Under the pieces are notes generated by a model. That model did no database searches. It had not been told where the DNA came from and saw only the letters and a list, made by a program, of their open reading frames with translations. Below, in pieces: positions 8,917 through 19,191 of a stretch of 64,000 nucleotides of DNA. The translations under genes were made by a program, and so were the position numbers. Numbering within the stretch: position 1 is the stretch's first letter; each line of letters starts with the position of its first letter. Origin of the DNA: JAGVSR01 sp964589785 (GTDB lineage Bacteria > Pseudomonadota > Alphaproteobacteria > Rhizobiales > Hyphomicrobiaceae); assembly GCA_964589785.1 (NCBI GenBank), contig CAZPUQ010000011.1:24331-88330 (forward strand), written 5' to 3'.

Positions 8917-9238
8917 CGGTTGCAGGCTCCCTCGTCGTCATGATGGTCCGTCCGTCCGCGCCGGAGCACGGACGCCCTCGGGCGCAACTATACGGCGCCC
9001 GCCGGCCCGTTGTCCCCGCCCCGTTTGTCCCGGCCGATCCCTGTCGCCCCCTCGCTGGCGCGCTCAGAAGGCCCTGCCCGGGGATCATCGGCAAACCGTG
9101 AGCATTTCCTTCGACTTGAATTGCGGCGCTGTGTGGTCCGTGCCGGATTTGACGGCTGACCCGCGCAAAAGAATCAGATCATAGCAAGCCCCCGCTCGGC
9201 CGGCAGCGGCCGTGTCGCGAGAACGAGAGGGGGAACCC
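8917..9238. other. Divergent intergenic region between glmM and the ParA gene
   Basis: About 320 bp with no supported gene. It must carry the glmM and ParA promoters. A TTGACG hexamer at 9149-9154 could be a -35 for the plus strand, but no good -10 sits at normal spacing. No strong hairpin was recognised. Confidence 0.35.
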
Positions 9239-10123
9239 ATGGCCCGTTTCCTGTCGGTCGCCAACCGCAAGGGCGGCGTCGGAAAATCGACCACAGCCGT
9301 CATGCTGGCGCACGCCTTCGCGGCGTGGGGCGGGCTTCGCGTGCTTGTCATGGACCTCGATTCCCAGTGCAACGCCTCGCTGATCCTGATGGGCGGCGAA
9401 GCCTGGTCGAAGGCGCGCCGCGACGGGCTGACCATCTCCGACTACTTCTTCGACCTCTTCGACGAGACGCATCCCGAGCCGCGCGACTTCCTCGTCCACA
9501 ACGCCGGCGATGTGCGCCTCGCCTCGGGCAAGCCGCTGCCCCTCTCGGTGCTGCCCGGATCGCTGATGCTGGAGGACGTCCAGGGCGAGCTCTACGTCAG
9601 GGAGGCGCGCCAGTCGAAGGACCCGGAGGTCGTCGGGCAGCGCGTGCGCGGACGTCTCGAGCGGCTGCTGCGCCGCTTCGAGCCGAGCTACGATCTCGTC
9701 ATCATCGATTGCCCGCCGGGCCTGTCGTTCGCGGCGCTCGCGGCCCTCAAGATCGCCGACCGCGTCATCGTGCCGTTTCGGCCCGACTACGTCTCGCAGC
9801 TCGCCGTCGACCGCATCGCCCTCCTGATCGAGGAGAAGCGGAACGAGGCCGACCTGGCGGAGATCCCCCTGTCCGAGCGCCGCTATGCCTGCCTCGCCAA
9901 CAACGTGCGGCCGACGGGCAAGGACCGGCTGCTGATCGAGGAGATCGGCCTCCTGCATCCCATGATCGGGGCGCAGATCCCCCACTCCGACGCGATCGCC
10001 AACGCCTTCGACTGGGAGGCCCAGCGCCGGACGATCGAGGACAAGTACGGCGCGGGTGCAGAGCCGCTGCGCGTGCTCTACGATGAGATCGCGCAAGACC
10101 TCGCGCTCAGCCGCGCCGCCTGA
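9239..10123 (+). CDS. ParA-family ATPase (orphan)
   Basis: A 294-aa ParA/MinD-superfamily ATPase. It has a deviant Walker A (KGGVGKST, about residues 10-17), a Walker A' segment (VLVMDLDSQCN, about 37-47), and a Walker B (LVIIDCPPG). Such ATPases bind DNA or membrane in the ATP state and space or segregate a cargo. No parB or parS-like gene is adjacent; instead a 165-aa protein of unknown family starts 17 bp downstream and is the likely partner. Start 9239 has GAGAGGGGG upstream. The pair sits on the opposite strand inside the otherwise conserved folP-glmM interval, so it looks like an inserted module, although its base composition resembles its neighbours. Confidence 0.85.
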   Translation: MARFLSVANRKGGVGKSTTAVMLAHAFAAWGGLRVLVMDLDSQCNASLILMGGEAWSKARRDGLTISDYFFDLFDETHPEPRDFLVHNAGDVRLASGKPLPLSVLPGSLMLEDVQGELYVREARQSKDPEVVGQRVRGRLERLLRRFEPSYDLVIIDCPPGLSFAALAALKIADRVIVPFRPDYVSQLAVDRIALLIEEKRNEADLAEIPLSERRYACLANNVRPTGKDRLLIEEIGLLHPMIGAQIPHSDAIANAFDWEAQRRTIEDKYGAGAEPLRVLYDEIAQDLALSRAA

Positions 10124-10140
10124 AGCGGGAAAGGAGCACC

Positions 10141-10638
10141 ATGGCCAAGGCGACCCGCTCGCTCTCGGGAGCAAGCCAGAAGAAATACTTCCGCGATCTC
10201 TTCGCGGCGACCGAGGGGGTGACGCCGGATGCGGCGGCAACGCTGGTCGCGGCCTGCACGGGCGAGATCGCCCAGGTTCGGGTGCGCCTGCCGATCCCCG
10301 ACCGGGGCGGCAAGGGCAAGGCCGCGCGCGCGGCCAACAGAGGCGGCAAGCCGGCGGCGCGTCCCGACAGCGCGGCTTCGGCCGACGGCGAGGCAGCCGA
10401 GCGGGCAACAGCCTTCGATCCCTTCGCCTTCAGCGTCGTCGTGGCGGTGACGAAGGAGGGCCGCGCGGGCCTCGCCGGGAGGCTCGCGGCCATCGCTTCG
10501 GCCGATGACCTCAGGGCGCTCGCCAAGGCACAGCATGTCGCCCTGCCCGAGGGCGAGCGGACGCTCGACGAGCTTCGCGCCGCGATCGTCGACGGGGCGC
10601 TGCAGCGCGTCGCCAACCGCAAGGCGGCGGCGAGCTGA
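10141..10638 (+). CDS. Unknown ParA-partner candidate with Rho_N/SAP-like tail
   Basis: A 165-aa basic protein I do not recognise. An N-terminal segment (1-50, SLSGASQKKYFRDLFAATEG) is probably helical. The middle (about 60-95) is a disordered Gly/Lys/Ala-rich linker. The C-terminal 50 residues (DDLRALAKAQHVALPEGERT, then DELRAAI) resemble the helix-extended-loop-helix of Rho_N/SAP nucleic-acid-binding folds. The gene follows the ParA gene by 17 bp with a good GGAG at the right distance, so the two are co-transcribed. By analogy with ParA-cargo adaptor pairs it could link cargo or nucleic acid to the ATPase; this is inference. Confidence 0.65.
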   Translation: MAKATRSLSGASQKKYFRDLFAATEGVTPDAAATLVAACTGEIAQVRVRLPIPDRGGKGKAARAANRGGKPAARPDSAASADGEAAERATAFDPFAFSVVVAVTKEGRAGLAGRLAAIASADDLRALAKAQHVALPEGERTLDELRAAIVDGALQRVANRKAAAS

Positions 10639-10710
10639 ACCCAGGTCATGCGGCGCATGCATCCGCCGGGACCGCCACGCCGGCCGCCGCTCCACCCATA
10701 GGGTCGTGAC

Positions 10711-11826
10711 TCAGGCGAGGCCCTTCTCCGTGCCCCGCATTGCCGCCTGCCAGACGCAGACCGCTTGCACCGTTTCGGCCACGTCGTGCACGCGCAGGAT
10801 CTGCACCCCCTGCGCCACGGCCGACAGCGCCGCCGCGATGGAGCCCGGCACGCGTCTTGCCGGATCATCCACGTTGCACAACTGCCCGATGAGCTTCTTG
10901 CGCGAGGCGCCGAGCAGCACCGGAACGCCGAGCCCGTGATAGAGGCTCATGGCCTGCAGCACGGCGACATTGTGGTTGAGGTGCTTGCCGAACCCGATGC
11001 CGGGATCGACGACGATCTTCTCGCGCGCGATGCCGGCGTCCTCACAGGCCGCGACGCGCCCGGCCAGGAAGTCGAACACGTCGAGGACGACGTCACGGTA
11101 TTGCGGGTTGTCGTTCATCGTCTTCGGATCGCCCTGCGCGTGCATGAGCATGACGGGGAGGCCCGTCTCGGCGGCGACGGCCAGTGCCTCGGGATCGTGC
11201 GTGAACGCGGAGACGTCGTTCAGGATGTCGGCGCCCGAAGCCGCGGCGCGGCGCATGACCTCGGCCTTGCGGGTATCGACGGAAATCCTTGCCGTTGTCC
11301 GCGCGCGAAGCCCCTCCAGCACCGGGATGACGCGCCGCAATTCCTCGTCCAGCGCCACCGCGTCCGATCCCGGCCGCGTGCTCTCGCCGCCGATGTCGAG
11401 GATGTCGGCGCCCTCCTCCGCGAGCTTCAGGCCATGGTCGATCGCGGCCCGCGTCGTGGCAAACCGGCCGCCGTCGGAGAAGCTGTCCGGCGTGACGTTG
11501 ACGATGCCCATGATGCGCGGCCGGTCCATCGACAGGCCGGCATAATCGGCGCGCGCCTCGACGAGGTTGTCGAAGGTCTGCCACAGCTCCTCGCCGTTGA
11601 AGGGCGGGTGATACCAGTCCTCGTTAGCGAAGCCCGAGGCGCCCACGGCGGGGATGAGGCGCACGCGCGTGTCGGGCGCCGCCTCCGCGTCGATCAGCTC
11701 CAGGTCGGCAAAGCCGAGGTCGTCGCGCCCGCACAGTCGCTCCGGGGCCGGAGAGCGATCGCAGTCGAGGCGGCTGCGGTTGAAGGCGAGCGAGACGATG
11801 GGGCGGAGGTAGAAGCGGCGCGACAC
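10711..11826 (-). CDS. folP: Dihydropteroate synthase with N-terminal extension
   Basis: Condenses 6-hydroxymethyl-dihydropterin diphosphate with p-aminobenzoate in folate synthesis; cytosolic TIM barrel. The catalytic domain starts near residue 100 (MGIVNVTPDSFSDGG) and continues through DIGGESTRPGS, SVDTRKAEVM, NDVSAF, DPGIGFGKHLNHN and GASRKKLIG. About 100 residues precede it (starting MSRRFYLRPI), an extension seen in Rhizobiales DHPS and of unknown role. The start is a GTG at 11826. A strong terminator (11851-11880) lies only 24 bp upstream, so either readthrough from ftsH or a promoter inside that hairpin region drives the gene. Confidence 0.95.
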   Translation of the reverse strand: MSRRFYLRPIVSLAFNRSRLDCDRSPAPERLCGRDDLGFADLELIDAEAAPDTRVRLIPAVGASGFANEDWYHPPFNGEELWQTFDNLVEARADYAGLSMDRPRIMGIVNVTPDSFSDGGRFATTRAAIDHGLKLAEEGADILDIGGESTRPGSDAVALDEELRRVIPVLEGLRARTTARISVDTRKAEVMRRAAASGADILNDVSAFTHDPEALAVAAETGLPVMLMHAQGDPKTMNDNPQYRDVVLDVFDFLAGRVAACEDAGIAREKIVVDPGIGFGKHLNHNVAVLQAMSLYHGLGVPVLLGASRKKLIGQLCNVDDPARRVPGSIAAALSAVAQGVQILRVHDVAETVQAVCVWQAAMRGTEKGLA

Positions 11827-11850
11827 GGCCAGAAGTCCCCGTCAAAGCGA

Positions 11851-11880
11851 AACGGCCTCCGGAGCGGTCCGGAGGCCGTT
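11851..11880 (-). terminator. Intrinsic terminator between ftsH and folP
   Basis: Perfect 13-bp stem AACGGCCTCCGGA (11851-11863) / TCCGGAGGCCGTT (11868-11880) with a 4-nt loop. On the minus strand it is followed by TCGCTTTGA. It lies 46 bp past the ftsH stop and 24 bp before the folP start codon. Confidence 0.8.
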
Positions 11881-11925
11881 CTTTGTCTCCTGCCGATGGG
11901 GCCGTGATCAAGCCCGGCGTGTCCC

Positions 11926-13854
<1,929 letters not shown>

Positions 13855-14053
13855 CAGGGGTCCTATCGGGCCGCGGGACAGGGCCGCCGGCCGTTGGTCG
13901 AGGGTCTCAGCACCGATCCTGGCCCCCGTGCGTGGTTAAGATAGGAGGAGGGGCAGGATTTGCCAAGGCTCGCCAGCATGACCGCCAATCCTTCCCAACG
14001 CCTTAGTTTACCATCGAATGTGCGCGCTCCGGCCGCAGGAAAGCGCGATATGC

Positions 14054-15391
14054 TTACGATCGGGGACTTGTATTGTCGAAAAGGAAACGCGCCTCGACAG
14101 GTGCGGCGGCGGTGAGGTGCGGGCCGAGCGCGGCGAGCAGGGACGAGCGAAGGCCTCCGACTGCAACAAGCCGATCGCCGGCCCATACGGCCGGCAGTGT
14201 TGCAGCTGCACGGGAAGGGATGGACGGACGCGGCGAGGCTCGTCTGCGCAGCTCGGCATAAAGCGCCGGGTCGAGCGCGCGCACGGTCACGGCCAGCCCC
14301 GCCGGGCCGGGAGCGTGCGCGATCAGGAAGCGGTCGTCCCATCGCATCGTCTCGCCGGGCGCGAGCGCGAGCTGCGGCAGGACAGCCCGTCCGGCCTCGC
14401 GGAAGATGCGGATCTCGCGCGCCGTGGTCCGCACCGCGCAGCCGCCGAGCGTCGCGCGGACCGGCCCCGCGCCGGCAAGCGCCGTCGCGAGCCGCTCGAC
14501 CTCGGCGAGCTCGGCGCGCGGCGCAGCACCCCCGAACATGGCGAGCAGCCGCGTCAGGAGCCGGACGCGGATGTCCTCCGGCGCCGCCGCATAAGCCGTC
14601 TCCGCGATGCCGGCGAACGCTCCGCCGTTAAGATCCACGGCGGTCGTGAGCAGCGCGTCGGTGGTGCGTTCGAGCGCTGCGACCGCCCGGCGCTGCCGTC
14701 CGGCCGCGAGCGCGAGCATCCGCGGCGTCAGCCCGAGCCCGTGCAGCGCGGGGGCGGCCGCGCGCAGGCGCGTCCGCTCGAAGCGGCGGTCCTCGTTGCT
14801 CGGATCGTCGAGCCAGGCGATGCCGTGCGTGTTGAGCCACGCGCGCAGGTCCGCGCGCGCGACATCGAGCAGCGGGCGCACGAGGCACACGGAGCCGCCG
14901 GGCTCGAGCGGGCGCACGGCCGCCATGCCGGCGAGGCCATCGGGTCCGCTGCCGCGCGCAAGCCGCATGAGAACCGTTTCGGCCTGATCATCGCTCGTGT
15001 GGGCGGTGACGACGGCGGCGGGCACAACGCCCGTCCTCCGGGCCGCTTCGCTCAGAAGCCGATAGCGCGCCTCCCGCGCGTGCTTCTGGACGGCGCGTCC
15101 CGGCTTCTCGCCGTTCCACGTCAGGATGCGATGGGCGAGCCCCAACTCGCGCGCCATGCCGCCGACGCGTGCCGCTTCCGCGGACGAGCCCGGCCGCAGT
15201 CCGTGATCGACGGTCGCGACTTCGACGACCGGCGAGCGTTCGGCCAGCGATGCGGTCCAGAGCGCAGCGAGGTGCATCAGGGCGACGCTGTCGGAGCCGC
15301 CCGATACGGCGAGCACGATGCTGCGGAACGGCGACAGCGGCGCAAACAACTGCGCGATGTCGGCAGGGGACAGTCGCCCGGGCTCTGTCAT
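14054..15391 (-). CDS. tilS: tRNA(Ile)-lysidine synthase
   Basis: Converts cytidine-34 of the CAU-anticodon tRNA-Ile to lysidine so that it reads AUA; essential, ATP-dependent, cytosolic. The PP-loop SGGSDS is at residues 30-35, followed by the family motifs VDHGLRPGS and HTSDDQAETVLMR and the basic tRNA-binding C-terminal half. Start 15391 (MTEPGRLS) has GAGGG eight bases upstream and gives 445 aa. An in-frame ATG at 15442, 5 bp after the cpoB stop, is the alternative. The gene follows cpoB on the minus strand. Confidence 0.93.
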   Translation of the reverse strand: MTEPGRLSPADIAQLFAPLSPFRSIVLAVSGGSDSVALMHLAALWTASLAERSPVVEVATVDHGLRPGSSAEAARVGGMARELGLAHRILTWNGEKPGRAVQKHAREARYRLLSEAARRTGVVPAAVVTAHTSDDQAETVLMRLARGSGPDGLAGMAAVRPLEPGGSVCLVRPLLDVARADLRAWLNTHGIAWLDDPSNEDRRFERTRLRAAAPALHGLGLTPRMLALAAGRQRRAVAALERTTDALLTTAVDLNGGAFAGIAETAYAAAPEDIRVRLLTRLLAMFGGAAPRAELAEVERLATALAGAGPVRATLGGCAVRTTAREIRIFREAGRAVLPQLALAPGETMRWDDRFLIAHAPGPAGLAVTVRALDPALYAELRRRASPRPSIPSRAAATLPAVWAGDRLVAVGGLRSSLLAALGPHLTAAAPVEARFLFDNTSPRS

Positions 15392-15446
15392 GCGCGCGCC
15401 CTCATCCGCAGCCAAGGCATCGGCGGCCGCGTCAGGGGCCATCCCG

Positions 15447-16439
15447 TCACGGGCAGCCAAGCCTCTGGCGCTCGCCGTCTGCCTTGCTCTTGATGTGCGC
15501 GGGGGCGCTCGGATATTTGCCCGGAAGCTGGCCGAGGACGCCACAGGCCTCGCCCTTCTTGCCCAGCGCCGCCAGCGCCATGCCGCGCTTCAGCATGCTG
15601 TCGGGCGCCTTCGGGCTGTTGCCGAAGCCCTGCATGACGAGATCGAAGGCTTCCGCCGCGTCGGCGTAGTTGCGCTGCACGTAGTGCGTCTCGCCGAGCC
15701 AGTAGAGCGCATTGGGGGTAAGCGAGTCGCGCGGATAGGACTTGAGGAAATCCGTGAAGCCGGCTTGCGCGGCACCATAGTCCTGCTGCAGCAGGTAGCC
15801 GTAGGCCTGCTCGTAGGCCTGCTTGGGATCGCCCGCCCCCCCCGGTTCGACGGCCGCGACGCCGCCGCCCCCGGGCTGAGCCACCGGCGGCGCGGGCGGG
15901 AACGCGCGCTCGCCGACCGGCGCCGATACGGGCGGAGATACGGGCGGCACGGCCGTGGCATCGTCCTGCGACAGCAGTCCGCCGATCGGATCGCCTTGGC
16001 CGGCATTGACGGTCGCCGAGCCGTACGGCGCCGGAGCCGGCAGGGCGGCCGTGCCGGCCGGACGTCCGGACTGCAACTGCTCGATCTGGGACGTCAGCGC
16101 CCGGACCTGCGTCTCCAAGCCCTCGATGCGGGCGTTGTCCGCGCTCGATAGCCCCGCCGGTGCGGTCACGCGCGGCGCCGGCCCGCCACCGCCGCCCGAG
16201 CGGGCAAACGATTCCAGAGTTCCGATGACGACCTGGAGATCGATGAGCTGCTCCTCGAGCTGCTCGACGCGACGGCGCAGATCGGCGTCACCGGCCCCGC
16301 CCGCCCCTTTCGTCTTGGCGGCCGGCGCCGGCGCGCCCGGCGCTGCGCCGGACGTTTGGGCTCCGGCGGCGGCGACATGAAGCGCCAGAGCGATGGGGAA
16401 CACCACCGCCGCCAACCGCCACCCTGCACCCGATCTCAT
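15447..16439 (-). CDS. cpoB: Cell division coordinator CpoB (YbgF)
   Basis: Periplasmic partner of TolA that coordinates peptidoglycan synthesis with outer-membrane constriction. The 330-aa protein has a signal peptide (MRSGAGWRLAAVVF..., cleavage near residue 27), a heptad-rich trimerisation coiled coil (about 50-75, LRRRVEQLEEQLIDLQVV, and again about 100-125), a long Pro/Gly-rich linker, and C-terminal TPR repeats (about 205-325: AYGYLLQQDYGAAQAGFTDF and following repeats). The linker is unusually long and repetitive. It lies between the OmpA-TPR gene and tilS. ATG 16439 was chosen because it begins the signal peptide. Confidence 0.9.
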   Translation of the reverse strand: MRSGAGWRLAAVVFPIALALHVAAAGAQTSGAAPGAPAPAAKTKGAGGAGDADLRRRVEQLEEQLIDLQVVIGTLESFARSGGGGGPAPRVTAPAGLSSADNARIEGLETQVRALTSQIEQLQSGRPAGTAALPAPAPYGSATVNAGQGDPIGGLLSQDDATAVPPVSPPVSAPVGERAFPPAPPVAQPGGGGVAAVEPGGAGDPKQAYEQAYGYLLQQDYGAAQAGFTDFLKSYPRDSLTPNALYWLGETHYVQRNYADAAEAFDLVMQGFGNSPKAPDSMLKRGMALAALGKKGEACGVLGQLPGKYPSAPAHIKSKADGERQRLGCP

Positions 16440-16612
16440 CGCTGACCGCACGTCATCGCTCTTTGCTTTGATGTTCCTGTTGCTTTGATCTCGTGGCGGC
16501 CCTGCCCTCGACCCGCCTGCCTGAACCCGAGCCCGCGTCCTGCTGCTTCCTTGGCTCCCGCGGACGCCCAAGTCAACTCGTGGACAAGTCAACTCGTGGA
16601 CTCGTCATTGCC

Positions 16613-17506
16613 TCACCTCGCTGCGGTAGGCTCGGGTGCGGGCAGCTCGCTGACGCGCTGCACCGTCAGCACGGTCACGGCACGCCGGTTCTGCGCCGCG
16701 CACTCGGAGCTGGAGCAGAGCGCCACCGGCCGCCGGCGTCCCGCCGCCGAGATGGCCAGACGTTCCGGCTCGACACCTTCCTCCACCAGACGGCCGAAGA
16801 CGATCTCGGCGCGCTCGACGGCGAGTTGCTCGAGCCCTCTGGCATCGACCGACGCATCGTCGGCGTGGCCCTCGATGACGGCGGAAAGGCTCGGATTGCG
16901 CTTCAGCCAGCGCGCCTGCGCGGCCAGCACGGCCCGCGCCCGCGAGCCGAGCTCCGAGCTGCGGGCGGCGAAGAAGACGCGGTCTCCGGCCTCGAGCATG
17001 AAGCTGTCCTCGAGGCGTCCGCCGACCGGACGCGGCAGCATCACGCGACGCGGCGCGGCGCGATCGGATGGGACGGCGACGACCGGCGTGGCAGCGGTCT
17101 CGGCCGGCGCTGCGACGGACGCGGTCTCGTTGTGCAGCTGGTACAGCTCGGCCAGGTGGCGACGCGCCTCGGCTGCGGCCGGGTTCTGCGGATCGCGCGC
17201 CACGAAAAGCTCAAACAAGCGCTGCGCCGGCTCGAATCGGCCGGCCTGCAGCTCGGTCATGGCGGCGGCATAGAGATCGTCGGGCGAGCGCGGATCGCTC
17301 TCCTGCGCGACGCGCGGCACGAGGCGATCGGGCAGCGTCTCGATGATCCCGAGGAGCGTTTCGCCGACCTCCAGCCCGTCGGCCTCCTGCGCCGCTACGG
17401 GACCGGCCGGACCTGACAGGATGAGCGCAAGGACGCAGGCGGCGAAGACGGCGGCGCGCCGCGCACGGCGCCCTGCCTCACGCGCAAAGTTGGCCCTCGA
17501 CCTCAT
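16613..17506 (-). CDS. TPR-OmpA (Pal-like) envelope protein
   Basis: A 297-aa exported protein with an N-terminal signal or anchor (AVFAACVLALILSGPAGPVAA), a short TPR-like segment (about 65-110, DLYAAAMTELQAGRFEPAQR) and a C-terminal OmpA peptidoglycan-binding domain (about 170-290). That domain keeps the Asp of GHADDA and the Arg of VERAEIV that contact diaminopimelate. It has no lipobox, unlike Pal. It lies between pal and cpoB, 180 bp from pal, and seems to combine features of both. The tail CSSSECAAQNRRAVTVL closely parallels that of pal (CDDISCWAQNRRAQTVL), including the cysteine pair. Probably an extra link between the Tol-Pal machine and the wall. Confidence 0.85.
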   Translation of the reverse strand: MRSRANFAREAGRRARRAAVFAACVLALILSGPAGPVAAQEADGLEVGETLLGIIETLPDRLVPRVAQESDPRSPDDLYAAAMTELQAGRFEPAQRLFELFVARDPQNPAAAEARRHLAELYQLHNETASVAAPAETAATPVVAVPSDRAAPRRVMLPRPVGGRLEDSFMLEAGDRVFFAARSSELGSRARAVLAAQARWLKRNPSLSAVIEGHADDASVDARGLEQLAVERAEIVFGRLVEEGVEPERLAISAAGRRRPVALCSSSECAAQNRRAVTVLTVQRVSELPAPEPTAAR

Positions 17507-17686
17507 GCGTGCGACCCCGATCGACTGAAGCCCTCGCAGTGCCCGAGCATTGGGGCCAAACTTTGCCGCTTTGCGCGCATTGGCCGGCGCAAGACGGCGC
17601 CCGGCCATGAAATTCGCGTCATGTGGTGTGGCGGCACCAGAGAGGCCGTGGCGGGTCGTTCAGCCGGTCGAGGCCGGCAGACCGGA

Positions 17687-18202
17687 TCAGGACGCGACGC
17701 GGCTGTTCAGCACCGTCTGCGCACGGCGATTCTGCGCCCAGCACGAGATGTCGTCGCACACCGCGACGGGCCGCTCCTTGCCGTAGGAGATGGTCCGCAT
17801 GCGCGCGGCCGGGATGCCGTTGGCGGCGAGGAAGTTGCGCACGGCGGTGGCGCGGCGGGCACCCAGCGCGATGTTGTACTCGCGCGTACCGCGCTCGTCG
17901 GCGTGACCTTCGACGGTGATCGTGAACGCCGGGTACTGCTTGAGCCAGTGGGCCTGCTTAACGAGCGTCGTCTGCGCCTCCGGCGTGAGGTCGGAGCTGT
18001 CCGAGGAGAAGTAGACGATGTCGCCGGCGTTGATGGCGAAGTCGCGCGGCGTGCCGGGCACGACCGGCCCCTTGCCGTCCGGACCGAGAGCTGCGCTGTC
18101 CGGCCCGTTCTCCTTGTTGGCGCAGCCGGCGAGAGCGAGCGCGCACACGCCGATGCAGGCGGCGCGCGCCAGACCGCGGAACAGGGTTTGAAACGTCATC
18201 AT
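17687..18202 (-). CDS. pal: Peptidoglycan-associated lipoprotein Pal
   Basis: Outer-membrane lipoprotein that binds peptidoglycan and TolB. The 171-aa precursor has a lipoprotein signal ending in LALAGC (lipidated Cys27) and a C-terminal OmpA domain: IVYFSSDSSDLTPEAQ, EGHADERGTREYNIALGARR with the conserved Asp and Arg, and ISYGKERPVAVC. A cysteine pair near the C-terminus (CDDISC) may form a disulfide. The start is one of two adjacent ATGs (18202 or 18199), with AGG 5-8 bases upstream. Two tiny lipoprotein genes lie between it and tolB, where many relatives have none. Confidence 0.97.
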   Translation of the reverse strand: MMTFQTLFRGLARAACIGVCALALAGCANKENGPDSAALGPDGKGPVVPGTPRDFAINAGDIVYFSSDSSDLTPEAQTTLVKQAHWLKQYPAFTITVEGHADERGTREYNIALGARRATAVRNFLAANGIPAARMRTISYGKERPVAVCDDISCWAQNRRAQTVLNSRVAS

Positions 18203-18634
18203 CGACCTCGTTGCGCTCGTCCGGCCCCAACAACCGGCCCGCCGGAGCCAAAGGCTCCCGGTGCTTGCGGATTCGCCGCCAACACGGCCACATCGCGGCT
18301 CGTTGCCATGGAATTGTGGCCGCAAGACGGGCGGCTTCTGTAGCGGCCCGCTCTGACAAAAACAGGTGCTGGGAAAGCCTTAGCCCGGCACCGGATCGGT
18401 TCCCACCGGCAGCGCTGTCGCATCTTGGGATAACCGGTACGCCACTGGGGATAAGGGCGCTGAGGAAACAGAGTCGGAAAAACGATGGCCGATACGCATT
18501 CAGGTCCGCGCGAAGACCGCGGCCGGCAGACAGGCCCGGCAAAAAAGGCGGGCAGGGCCCACCGAGGCAAAAAAGAGAAAGACCGAACTGCATCCGCATG
18601 CGCGGTAGCAATCCGGTCTTAATCTCGCGATCGT

Positions 18635-18652
18635 CCGGTCCCGAAGGACCGG
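18635..18652 (-). terminator. UUCG-capped hairpin after the tiny lipoprotein genes
   Basis: Perfect 7-bp stem CCGGTCC (18635-18641) / GGACCGG (18646-18652) with a UUCG-type tetraloop on the minus strand, 20 bp beyond the stop at 18673. There is no U tract after it. It may stabilise the 3' end of the small lipoprotein mRNA or terminate with help from Rho. Confidence 0.4.
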
Positions 18653-18672
18653 GTTAGACCCTTGGAAGACTC

Positions 18673-18795
18673 TTAGCGAGCTTCCGAAGCGACCGGCAGA
18701 TCAGCGCCGAGCTTCATGGGGACAGCCTCCTCGCGGCGGCAAGCACCGAGAGCAACGGCCACGATCGCGGCAGCGAGAACGATAGCGCCCTTCAT
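18673..18795 (-). CDS. Tiny lipoprotein 1 (tandem pair)
   Basis: A 40-aa protein: Met-Lys, a hydrophobic helix (AIVLAAAIVAVA), a lipobox-like LGAC, then RREEAVPMKLGADLPVASEAR. It would be processed to about 22 residues anchored by a lipidated cysteine. AGGAG sits eight bases before ATG 18795. The next gene upstream (18836-18970) encodes a near-copy, so the two arose by tandem duplication. It lies between tolB and pal. Function is unknown; a wall- or Tol-associated structural lipoprotein is a guess from context. I do not recognise a named family. Confidence 0.75.
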   Translation of the reverse strand: MKGAIVLAAAIVAVALGACRREEAVPMKLGADLPVASEAR

Positions 18796-18835
18796 AGTCT
18801 TTCTCCTGTAGTGTCCCAGAACGTCCGGGAGGGAT

Positions 18836-18970
18836 TTAGCGAGCCACTTCCGTGGCGGCCGGAACCTCGGCACCGAGCTTCATCGGTACCGCTTCTTCGC
18901 GACGGCAAGCGCCGACAGCAACAGCAACAATGGCAGCCGAGAGAACAATCAGCCCCTTGATACCCTGCAT
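18836..18970 (-). CDS. Tiny lipoprotein 2 (tandem pair)
   Basis: A 44-aa paralog of the 18673-18795 product, sharing ACRREEAVPMKLGA exactly and the ending P-A/V-x-x-E-(V)-A-R. The precursor is M-Q-G-I-K-G, hydrophobic LIVLSAAIVAVAV, lipobox-like VGAC, then a charged 23-residue mature peptide. AGGAG lies seven bases before ATG 18970. Codons are rich in U-ending forms (GTT, GCT, ATT, CGT), unlike the C/G-ending neighbours, which suggests high expression. The gap to the second copy is 40 bp and contains that copy's ribosome binding site, so both are probably made from one mRNA. Function unknown. Confidence 0.75.
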   Translation of the reverse strand: MQGIKGLIVLSAAIVAVAVGACRREEAVPMKLGAEVPAATEVAR

Positions 18971-19191
18971 GACAATCTCCTGATGCGTTCGGCAACTAAC
19001 CAATCATTGGGGTACCGGCATGGCCGGTTTCGATCAAGAACAGAGGCGGTGAACGGGCTGTTTTCCACCCCAGTAGATGCGAAAATGCCACGCCGTGTTT
19101 CACGCTCCTCAGGTCCGCGGACGCGCGCAGGCGCAACCGCATAAGCTTCGGAAAGTACGCGACAAACGCCCGGAGTCGTGAACCCCCGGTT

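Noticed and set aside
14018..15493. A 491-codon plus-strand frame opposite tilS
   Set aside because: Composition (Arg, Ala, Gly) typical of antisense frames in high-GC DNA; tilS has intact motifs.
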